A stretch of DNA of 64,000 nt from CAYNHQ01 sp964397255 (GTDB lineage Bacteria; Bdellovibrionota_G; JALEGL01; DATDPG01). Each line of letters opens with the position of its first letter. Within the stretch, counting starts at the first letter, position 1. Location: contig CAYNHQ010000005.1 in NCBI GenBank assembly GCA_964397255.1, positions 124,001 to 188,000 on the forward strand, in the 5' to 3' direction. Position numbers and translations under genes: made by a program. The notes under the pieces are model-generated. The model did not search any database, was not told the origin of the DNA, and saw only the letters and a list, made by a program, of their open reading frames with translations. Positions 24,502 through 31,521 of the stretch are shown here, piece by piece.

Positions 24502-25658
24502 TGCTGGAGAGAATCGTCTGCGGTGATGTTCCGCGCAAGCATCACATCGTTTTCAAAGGGAAGAGCGGAGAACTTCATTATGAAGAATGTTTCACACGCG
24601 AAGGTTTCGATGGCCCCTACTCGATTCTCTATCATGAAAAGCGCCCCCATCTTCAAAAACTCGCGGAAATAAAGGGGGGATGGAAACTTCCCTCTGCGAT
24701 TCCTGCGCGAACATTAGCGAAGCGACATTACAGAACGGGAGATTTAAAAGGAAAAAAAGGATCGGCCGCCGATGCCCGTATTCCTCTCTTTTTTAATCAA
24801 GATGTAGTGCTGAGCGTGGCTCACCCCGAGGGAGAGGACTCATTTTATTTTTCGAATGGTGACGGAGATGACCTTCATTATATTTTCCAGGGTGGAGGAA
24901 CACTTCGGAGCCCCTACGGGGATCTCCGATTTGAAGAGGGGGATTATTTATTTATTCCCCGAGGAGTTCTTCACCGAATGATCTTGGAAAAGAAACCGCA
25001 GCATTGGTTTGGGGTAGAATGTCTGGGAGGAATGCAGTTACTCAAGCAATGGCGAAATGCGGTGGGACAACTTCGGATGGATGCCCCGTATTCCCATCGT
25101 GATTTTCGAAAACCGAAGTTTGTTGGTCCTATGGATGAAAAAATTCGGGAAATACTCGTGAAGAAAAATGATGCATTTCATGGGTACACGGTTCCCTCTT
25201 CGCCATTGGATGTCGTGGGGTGGGATGGATCGGTGTACCCCTGGGTTTTCCCCATTCTCAATTTTCAACCAAGGGCGGGACTCGTTCATCTTCCTCCCAC
25301 ATGGCATGGAACTTTTTCCACGCGCGGGGCGCTCATTTGTAGTTTTGTTCCTCGAACGGTCGATTTTCATCCAGAGGCGATTCCCTGTCCGTATCCACAT
25401 TCATCCGTCGACTGCGACGAGATTCTTTTTTATTGCAAAGGAAATTTTACATCTCGAAAAGGAGTCGGGCCGGGAAGTATTTCCCATCATCCGGCGGGCA
25501 TTCCGCATGGCCCCCATCCGGGATCATACGAAAAGAGCATTGGTTCAAAAACCACGGATGAATTAGCCGTCATGCTCGATCTTTATATTCCCCTTCAAAC
25601 GACACCTGCCGCGCTTGAAATTGAAGATCCGACCTATCAAGATAGCTTCATTTCATGA
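24501..25658 (+). CDS. hmgA: Homogentisate 1,2-dioxygenase
   Basis: Ring-opening Fe(II) dioxygenase giving maleylacetoacetate. 385 aa, shorter than the ~430-440 aa of many proteobacterial and eukaryotic enzymes, matching a compact bacterial group. It is a bicupin: an N-terminal cupin (DDLHYIFQGGGTLRSPYGDL, YLFIPRGVLHRM) and a C-terminal cupin with the iron-site region HSSVDCDEILFYCKGNF and SHHPAGIPHGPHPGSYEKSI. The terminal TDELAVMLDLYIPL is conserved in the family. Translation is coupled to hppD by TAATG and to the following gene by ATGA (25655-25658). Confidence 0.93.
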   Translation: MLERIVCGDVPRKHHIVFKGKSGELHYEECFTREGFDGPYSILYHEKRPHLQKLAEIKGGWKLPSAIPARTLAKRHYRTGDLKGKKGSAADARIPLFFNQDVVLSVAHPEGEDSFYFSNGDGDDLHYIFQGGGTLRSPYGDLRFEEGDYLFIPRGVLHRMILEKKPQHWFGVECLGGMQLLKQWRNAVGQLRMDAPYSHRDFRKPKFVGPMDEKIREILVKKNDAFHGYTVPSSPLDVVGWDGSVYPWVFPILNFQPRAGLVHLPPTWHGTFSTRGALICSFVPRTVDFHPEAIPCPYPHSSVDCDEILFYCKGNFTSRKGVGPGSISHHPAGIPHGPHPGSYEKSIGSKTTDELAVMLDLYIPLQTTPAALEIEDPTYQDSFIS

Positions 25659-26482
25659 GGGGAGATCGCAAAAAAGAATTTGAAGCCTTTCGGAAGCGGA
25701 TTGAAAACGAACTTCTCAGTCATCGGATTATTCGAAGCAATGCATACACGGCCTGGTTTCGAAAAGGAGAAATGTCGATAGAGCAACTTAAAGCGTTTCT
25801 GATTCAATTTTCCGTATTTTCAAATCTATTTTTGCTCGCGCAACTTTACAAAATGATCAACGCGGATTCTCTCGAGGGGATGCATGCCTCGAAGGAAATT
25901 TTGGCGAACGAAATCGGCGTCGTTTTTAATTCCGATTCAAAACAACATCGCCGAGCGGGTGACTATGACCAAGAGGGGGATCCGGAGCTGGTTTCAACGG
26001 AGGGAACGGTGGAAGGGGGAACGTTCCATTTTAAAGCGGCTCACTTCGAATGGTTTTTGCGTATCGCAAAATGTTTTGATTTGGGATTTAACGACATCGG
26101 AAAACGCCGACATGGGACGAAATCGACCCTTTTTTTCTGTGACGAATTGGTCCGTCTTTATGGAAGCCCCGATTATTCGGTAGGCAGAGCGGCGAGTTTT
26201 GCCGTTGAGAATTGGGCGGCTGCCGGATTTTGGAAGGAATTGGTGGAAGGCCTTGCGATTTACAAGAAAAGAGAAAAAATTGATTTTCCCCTCGCTTTTT
26301 TTACATGGCATGACCGAATCGAGTCACAGCATGCTAAGCACACGCAGGAGGAGCTAGAAGAAGATTATTTTGCCCACACCGATTTGGATGAAATGGCCTT
26401 TCTCCGTTCCGGAAATGAAATGCTCGAGGGGGTGGCAGCATTTTGGGATGGCCTAGAAGAAGACCGAAAGAAGTATGCATAA
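25655..26482 (+). CDS. Heme-oxygenase-like (HDO-type) protein with diiron ligands
   Basis: 275-aa helical protein of the heme-oxygenase-like/TenA-PqqC-CADD fold; exact function unknown. The six ligand positions of HDO enzymes such as CADD and UndA can be placed: Glu86 (LANEIG), His130 (AAHFEWFLRI), Glu185 (FAVENWAAAGFW) and the His-x3-Glu-x2-His set His219, Glu223, His226 (WHDRIESQH). The HxxxExxH spacing equals that of CADD (His174, Asp178, His181). About 40 residues separate Glu86 and His130, longer than in CADD. Its ATG overlaps the hmgA stop, making it the last gene of the tyrosine/homogentisate operon. A link to an aromatic or keto-acid substrate is inference. Confidence 0.75.
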   Translation: MRGDRKKEFEAFRKRIENELLSHRIIRSNAYTAWFRKGEMSIEQLKAFLIQFSVFSNLFLLAQLYKMINADSLEGMHASKEILANEIGVVFNSDSKQHRRAGDYDQEGDPELVSTEGTVEGGTFHFKAAHFEWFLRIAKCFDLGFNDIGKRRHGTKSTLFFCDELVRLYGSPDYSVGRAASFAVENWAAAGFWKELVEGLAIYKKREKIDFPLAFFTWHDRIESQHAKHTQEELEEDYFAHTDLDEMAFLRSGNEMLEGVAAFWDGLEEDRKKYA

Positions 26483-26552
26483 CTATTATAGACTTGTGCC
26501 GCTATTCATCGGCCCAAGGTGAAATTTATTTTACACTTTCGTGCTCCGGGGA

Positions 26553-26571
26553 TGGTTGTAGGCCGCAACCA
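26553..26571 (+). repeat. Small hairpin upstream of the EPS promoter
   Basis: TGGTTG (26553-26558) and CAACCA (26566-26571) form a 6-bp stem, 8 bp before the -35 of the promoter at 26580-26608. No T run follows, so it is not a clear terminator for the preceding operon. It may be an operator site. Confidence 0.35.
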
Positions 26572-26579
26572 CAGTATCG

Positions 26580-26608
26580 TTGATTCTTCCTGGGCTAAGC
26601 TGTAGAAT
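26580..26608 (+). promoter_or_regulatory. Sigma70-type promoter of the EPS export operon
   Basis: TTGATT (26580-26585), a 17-bp spacer and TAGAAT (26603-26608). The -10 matches consensus at 5 of 6 positions and the -35 at 4 of 6. Transcription would begin near 26615, leaving a ~40-nt leader that carries the AGGAGG (26647-26652) of the first gene. The 173-bp gap 26483-26655 contains nothing else I can call. Confidence 0.55.
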
Positions 26609-26655
26609 TTATTAAGGTTTACCAAGTTTATCGAAAGTAATTTTTAGGAGGCGAC

Positions 26656-27195
26656 TTGATCTCAAAGCGTGTCATTTTTTCCATTGTTACGACAGGGCTG
26701 ATCTCTGTCAGCCAATCGGCCGATGAAATTGCGCCCGAGACCAGAATTGCTGCGGTAGAAAAGGAAGTCGCCACGATGAACGGCACGCTTAATCGGCTTC
26801 TCAAGGAGGTCGGTCACGCGAGGGACGAGGGAAATCTCCCTCGTGTGAATTGCCTAACGGTCAAATTGAATTTGGTGAAGGGTCTGGTGAAAGCTTCGGA
26901 GCAAGCTAAAATCGTATTGGCTGAAACGGCCTATAAACACGATTCAAAAACCGCGGATGCCTATGGGGCGAAGATCAAAGCATATGGTGAGAGTGTGGCC
27001 GAAGTTGAACAATCTATCGATGAATGCACAGGAAAGGAGAATAACAAAGGAGAAGAAGGAATAACCCTTGTCTACGTTCGACCAGAGGGAGAAGGTAATC
27101 CATTGGAGAGGGAATCTACAAATTCCCTTCAATCTACGCCAGGGATCTCAAATGATGGATATCCGGTGGCTCCTCCCGCAAGTCCTTTCCGATAA
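26656..27195 (+). CDS. Secreted coiled-coil protein, first gene of the EPS operon
   Basis: Unrecognised, 179 aa. TTG 26656 is the start: AGGAGG lies 3 nt before it and the chain opens with a signal peptide (MISKRVIFSIVTTGLISVSQ). Residues 25-125 are helical with heptad character (TRIAAVEKEVATMNGTLNRL, AYGAKIKAYGESVAEVEQSI), and the tail is Pro/Ser/Gly-rich. It precedes the barrel, Wza and Wzc genes by 37 bp, so a periplasmic role in polysaccharide export or its assembly is plausible. Residues 50-110 (RDEGNLPRVNCLTVKLNLVK) suggest a compact helical bundle. Confidence 0.68.
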   Translation: MISKRVIFSIVTTGLISVSQSADEIAPETRIAAVEKEVATMNGTLNRLLKEVGHARDEGNLPRVNCLTVKLNLVKGLVKASEQAKIVLAETAYKHDSKTADAYGAKIKAYGESVAEVEQSIDECTGKENNKGEEGITLVYVRPEGEGNPLERESTNSLQSTPGISNDGYPVAPPASPFR

Positions 27196-27232
27196 GGTCG
27201 CCAAAATACACACCTCCTAAATTTAAAAACTA

Positions 27233-28537
27233 GTGAACCTGCTTCTCCCGCCTAAGTCTGGTAGCCGTATAGGACGTCGGGTATTCCGGACGCCGCTCCT
27301 ATGTCTTGCCTTTTTTCTATTTAATCCCAGCCTGTTTGCTCAGACGACCGAGTTCATTTTGCAATCCAAGCCCATCGATACGGGGTATGGGAAAGATAAG
27401 GATACGGGGCTTCGGATGGGCCGGGCCCGGCTCCACCCCGTTTTTAACTTGCTTACTTCCTACGACAGCAATGCGCTCTACTCGGACACAAACCCTCAGA
27501 AGGATTTTGTATTGCAGTTCGAACCTGGAGCAGATTTGAGTTGGAGTTCATCCAAGGTCGATATTGGCTTGGGATATCGTTACGGATTCCGGGATAACGC
27601 TTCGGTGGATGCCCAGGACGATCACAATCAGCAAAGAGGAAGTTTTGACGGACGATATCGTTTTTCGCAACGATTTTCATTTCTCGTGGATGATCGATTC
27701 GAAAAAAGTTCGGACCCTGCAGATGTGGAATTACCGGAAAGAGTTGGGCGAATCAGCAATGAGGCGTCCGCTCAGACGCTTTATCAAACTCCCGCGCAAG
27801 ATTTTGATCTAGGGCTACGCTACGCAAATTTATACGTGAATTACGACGACATTCTTTCGCTCTCCAGTTATACGGGAAATAAAGTCGGCGTATCGTCACA
27901 CCTAAACATTTCTCGCTTCTTCCGACTTTTCCCCAAGAGCGTGCTTTCGGGGCTTTTCGAGCTCGGTAATACCAATTTCAAGGATGATCCCACGGCCACG
28001 GCGACCAACAGCGATTCTAAAGAAATCGATTTTCAATTCGGCCTCGACAATCTGGTTACGCAGAAATTGGTTGTTTCCGTCGAGGCGGGAGCCGCCTTCC
28101 TTCACTTTGATTCAGGGCCCGATGCGAATACTTTTAACGGCGGGGTGAAAGCCAGGTTCGCCATGACACCGAAGCTAAGTTTGGGTGGAGGATTCAAGCG
28201 TCAAACCGAAATCAGCACGTTCACTAACTATTATGACGACAACCAATTTGAGGCGAATTGCAATTGGAAATTTGCCCGACGCTTCCAAGCGGATGTGAGG
28301 GGCACGCTCGATTTTGTCTCTTATTCCGGCCCAAATGACATCTCCCCCGGAGAGTCCCGAAAAGACATTGTTATTCAGTCCGGGACGGGAGTAAGTTACG
28401 ACCTTACGAGCTGGGGCAAATTGCGTGTCGAACATCTTTTTGATTTTCGTAGTTCAAACGCCGTTGACCCCATCGGCCTGGCAAGTGCGGACTTCAGCAA
28501 ACATCGGGTGAATGTCGGTGTTGACCTTTACTACTAA
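27233..28537 (+). CDS. Outer-membrane beta-barrel protein of the EPS locus
   Basis: 434 aa. Signal peptide to FAQ near residue 36, followed by a chain of amphipathic strands (VDIGLGYRYGFRDNA, FDGRYRFSQRFSFLVDDRF, LRVEHLFDFRSSN) ending in an aromatic terminal strand NVGVDLYY, as outer-membrane barrels do. It resembles the surface-layer or outer-membrane barrel proteins paired with Wza-like exporters in EPS loci, so it may be the secretin partner or a porin for the polymer. The start is GTG 27233 without a Shine-Dalgarno; the sequence 16 nt upstream is instead CACCTCC, the complement of one. It overlaps the next gene by 26 bp. Confidence 0.75.
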   Translation: MNLLLPPKSGSRIGRRVFRTPLLCLAFFLFNPSLFAQTTEFILQSKPIDTGYGKDKDTGLRMGRARLHPVFNLLTSYDSNALYSDTNPQKDFVLQFEPGADLSWSSSKVDIGLGYRYGFRDNASVDAQDDHNQQRGSFDGRYRFSQRFSFLVDDRFEKSSDPADVELPERVGRISNEASAQTLYQTPAQDFDLGLRYANLYVNYDDILSLSSYTGNKVGVSSHLNISRFFRLFPKSVLSGLFELGNTNFKDDPTATATNSDSKEIDFQFGLDNLVTQKLVVSVEAGAAFLHFDSGPDANTFNGGVKARFAMTPKLSLGGGFKRQTEISTFTNYYDDNQFEANCNWKFARRFQADVRGTLDFVSYSGPNDISPGESRKDIVIQSGTGVSYDLTSWGKLRVEHLFDFRSSNAVDPIGLASADFSKHRVNVGVDLYY

Positions 28538-29393
28538 ACGAGCTTTCGGCTTTCTTTTGTTTTCGCTCGGCCTATCCATGACATTGTCGGCTGAGCCTGG
28601 AAACTCATATCGTGTGGGTGTAGGAGATTTGCTAGAAGTACGCGTGTTGGGGGAAAAGGAATTCTCGGGGGAGTTTCGTATTTTGACAGACGGTACGATT
28701 GATTATCCCCACTTACGCCGGATCGCCGTGGAAGGAAAAACCACCGAAGAGTTGGGAAAACTGATCACGGAGAAATTGAAAGACGGTTACCTCGTTGAGC
28801 CCCAGGTGAATGTCGACGTAAAAGATTACCAAAGCCAAAAGGTATTGGTCTTGGGCGCCGTCAAAACACCAGGAACTTATGTCTTGCGTGAAGAGACAAA
28901 GATTCTCGATATTCTTTCCCGAGCCGGTGGAATTGATCCCAGCGGAGGGAAAAAAATCCTTTTGATTCGAGGGGCCAAGCCAAAAGAAGAAGCCAAGCCT
29001 TCAGAGACCCCTTCCGCGATGGGCAAAGATGTTGGGGAACCTATGATCGTCGACTATTTTCGGCTCATTCAAAAGGGAGATTTTTCTCAAAACGTCGTGT
29101 TGCAGGATGGAGATGTCATCAACGTTCCAAAAGCCAATGAGGTCTTCGTTCTCGGAAATGTTGCTCGTCCCGGCCCAGTCCCTTACGAAGAAAATATGAT
29201 GATTCTTCAAGCGGTCACCTTGGCCGGAGGGACCACCCCGACCGCATCGCCGCGTTCGACCTATATTCTTCGCAAGGGAGACAAGAAAGAGGATAAAATC
29301 AACGTTCGATTGGATAAGATCATTGAAAATAAAGAAAAGAACGTGAGTCTGGAGCCCAACGATGTGATTGTGGTTCCGGAGAGTTTTTTCTAA
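28512..29393 (+). CDS. Wza-type polysaccharide export protein
   Basis: 293-aa periplasmic/outer-membrane exporter. After a signal peptide (to about 28, LSA-E) comes the Poly_export domain (YRVGVGDLLEVRVLGEKEFS, LTDGTIDYPHLRRIAVEGKT) and two SLBB beta-grasp domains (KVLVLGAVKTPGTYVL; EVFVLGNVARPGPVPYE). There is no lipobox cysteine in the N-terminus, unlike E. coli Wza, and no long C-terminal amphipathic helix, so how it crosses the outer membrane is unclear; the neighbouring barrel may serve. ATG 28512 lies inside the barrel gene. Its stop overlaps the autokinase ATG by one base. Confidence 0.9.
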   Translation: MSVLTFTTKRAFGFLLFSLGLSMTLSAEPGNSYRVGVGDLLEVRVLGEKEFSGEFRILTDGTIDYPHLRRIAVEGKTTEELGKLITEKLKDGYLVEPQVNVDVKDYQSQKVLVLGAVKTPGTYVLREETKILDILSRAGGIDPSGGKKILLIRGAKPKEEAKPSETPSAMGKDVGEPMIVDYFRLIQKGDFSQNVVLQDGDVINVPKANEVFVLGNVARPGPVPYEENMMILQAVTLAGGTTPTASPRSTYILRKGDKKEDKINVRLDKIIENKEKNVSLEPNDVIVVPESFF

Positions 29394-31513
29394 TGCATGA
29401 TTTGAATATCAAAGAATACTTTCACCAGGTCTGGAAACGACGAAAGGTGGTTCTTCTCTTTCTTGTTTCGGTGGTGGCTCTTACGGCGCTCGTGACGCTT
29501 CGTCAGCCTCGTATTTATCGAGCCTCCACTCTTATTGAAATTGGCGCCGAAACTCCGGATGCCGCTTTTTTTCAGGATGTGGTGAACTCCTCACCCTATG
29601 GGTGGTGGTCTGCACTTCGCTACTACGAAACGCAGTATCAAATTTTAAAAAGCCGGGCTCTCATGACAAAAGTAGCCCAGCGCGCTATCGATCACGGCGT
29701 AGTCAAAGGCTGGAATGTAGAAGGCCTCACCGAACATCTCGTGGGTGGAGTCTCCATTGGGTCGGATGACAAGAGTCGGCTCGCGAATATCAATTTTGAA
29801 GATACCGATGCCACGCGAGCACAGGCCCTCGCGAACCTGATCGGCGATACATACGTGGATGACAATCTTGCTCAAAAACTTGCGGGAGTGACGCAGGCGA
29901 TCGACTGGCTCAACCAACGACTCGAGGAGATACAAAAAGAAAAGAAAACGCAGGAAGATGAGCTCCAAAAGTATAAAGAAGAATACAAGGTCGTCTCTTT
30001 GGAAGACCGGGAAAACGTCGCCAAAGCCAATTTGTTGGCCCTGACCGACAATCTCAATCGGCTCAAAAGTCAGCGCATCGAAGTGGAAGCGCAGTATCGA
30101 AAGTTGAGTGAACTCGTCAAAAAATCGATGCGAATCGAAGATCTTCTCGGTGTGGTGTCGAGCGAACTCCTCACAAAATTAAAGCGCGACCTTTCCGACC
30201 GCAGAGCGGAACGGGCGCAGGTGGCTCTGCGGTATGGCGAAAAGCATCCAACCATGGTCCAACTGAATTCCGAGATCGGAGAAATTGAGCGATCGATCCG
30301 TCAGGAAGTGGAGGCGGAAGTCAGCCGTCTCAAAACGAAATATTTATTAGCAAAGGAGGAAGAAGACTCCATCGCCCGTGCGCTCGAAAATCAAAAAATG
30401 GAGGCCCTCCGCATTGACGAGGTCAACCGGAAACTAGGTGACATTAAGGTTGTTGCGGATACGAACCAACAAATCTTCCAAACCCTTCAGAAGAAAATTA
30501 AAGAAGCTGACCTCTCGGCCTTGGTACGAAGCAACAATATTCGAGTAGTGGATCGGGCTCTTCTACCTGATCGGCCAATTCGCCCTGACATTGTAACGAA
30601 TCTCCTCTTGGCGCTCGTAATTGGTCTCTTGGGAGGAATCGGATTGGCCCTTGGTCTCGAGTATCTCGATGACACCTTTAAGACCCACGAAGACGTGGAA
30701 AGGTATTTGCATCTTCCCCTTTTGGGTTTAATTCCCCATCATCGAATAAAGGGGGAAAATAGTACGGGAAAAGCGCTGGAATTCATTCCTTTTGAAGAAC
30801 CTACAACCACACTGTCGGAATTCTATCGAACCCTTCGCACGAACATTCTGTTTCTCACCGCCACGCGGGGACTAAAAAAGTTAATGCTGGTCTCCACCGG
30901 GCCTGCCGAGGGAAAAACTGTGACGGGGCTCAATCTCGCGATCACCTTGGCACAAGTCGAGGAGCGAACCGTGATCATTGATCTTGATCTGCGTCGGCCT
31001 AAACTTCACTATGTGTTCGATACGCCGAGGCGAATTGGCGTGACAAACGTTCTTTTGGGCGAAATCAAACTTGATGAAGTGATCACCAAGAGCAATGTTC
31101 CCAATCTCGATTACGTCCTGGCGGGGGCTATCCCTCCCAATCCTGCGGAACTCTTAGGCTCCAATGGTATGCGGAAAATTCTTGATGAACTCTGCAAAAA
31201 ATACGATCGGGTCATTATCGATTCCTCACCCATTGCCCCGGTAACCGACGCCGTCATCGTTTCCCAAATGGTGGATGGAACCATCATGGTGGTTCGGGCA
31301 GGAAAGACGCATCGCAAGGCGGTCATTTTTGCCGCGGAACAGCTCAAAGCCGTAAAAGCTCCGGTTCTTGGAATCGTTCTCAACGACGTCGACGTGCAAA
31401 AATCGACATATTCCAACTATCAATATTATAAGTACGGTTATTCCACCTACGCTGAGGAAGAGGAAAAGGAAATAAAGACGGAGCCCACTCTTCCGCCACC
31501 GGCCAACGCCTAG
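29393..31513 (+). CDS. Wzc-type tyrosine autokinase / chain-length regulator
   Basis: 706-aa BY-kinase. The N-terminal Wzz domain has one TM helix near 19-38, a long coiled coil (about 160-370; EEIQKEKKTQEDELQKYKEE) and a second TM near 400-420 preceded by RALLPDRPIRPD. The cytoplasmic kinase has Walker A STGPAEGKT (~500), Walker A' VIIDLDLRRP (~526) and Walker B DRVIIDSSP (~605). The C-terminus holds the tyrosine cluster STYSNYQYYKYGYSTY, the autophosphorylated tail. It should control assembly and chain length of the polymer exported by the neighbouring Wza-type protein. No separate phosphatase gene is adjacent. Confidence 0.94.
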   Translation: MHDLNIKEYFHQVWKRRKVVLLFLVSVVALTALVTLRQPRIYRASTLIEIGAETPDAAFFQDVVNSSPYGWWSALRYYETQYQILKSRALMTKVAQRAIDHGVVKGWNVEGLTEHLVGGVSIGSDDKSRLANINFEDTDATRAQALANLIGDTYVDDNLAQKLAGVTQAIDWLNQRLEEIQKEKKTQEDELQKYKEEYKVVSLEDRENVAKANLLALTDNLNRLKSQRIEVEAQYRKLSELVKKSMRIEDLLGVVSSELLTKLKRDLSDRRAERAQVALRYGEKHPTMVQLNSEIGEIERSIRQEVEAEVSRLKTKYLLAKEEEDSIARALENQKMEALRIDEVNRKLGDIKVVADTNQQIFQTLQKKIKEADLSALVRSNNIRVVDRALLPDRPIRPDIVTNLLLALVIGLLGGIGLALGLEYLDDTFKTHEDVERYLHLPLLGLIPHHRIKGENSTGKALEFIPFEEPTTTLSEFYRTLRTNILFLTATRGLKKLMLVSTGPAEGKTVTGLNLAITLAQVEERTVIIDLDLRRPKLHYVFDTPRRIGVTNVLLGEIKLDEVITKSNVPNLDYVLAGAIPPNPAELLGSNGMRKILDELCKKYDRVIIDSSPIAPVTDAVIVSQMVDGTIMVVRAGKTHRKAVIFAAEQLKAVKAPVLGIVLNDVDVQKSTYSNYQYYKYGYSTYAEEEEKEIKTEPTLPPPANA

Positions 31514-31521
31514 AACCTCTC

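Noticed and set aside
26483..26655. Cyclic-di-GMP riboswitch upstream of the EPS operon
   Set aside because: The gap contains a small hairpin and a promoter but none of the conserved GEMM sequence blocks, and most of it lies upstream of the predicted start site.
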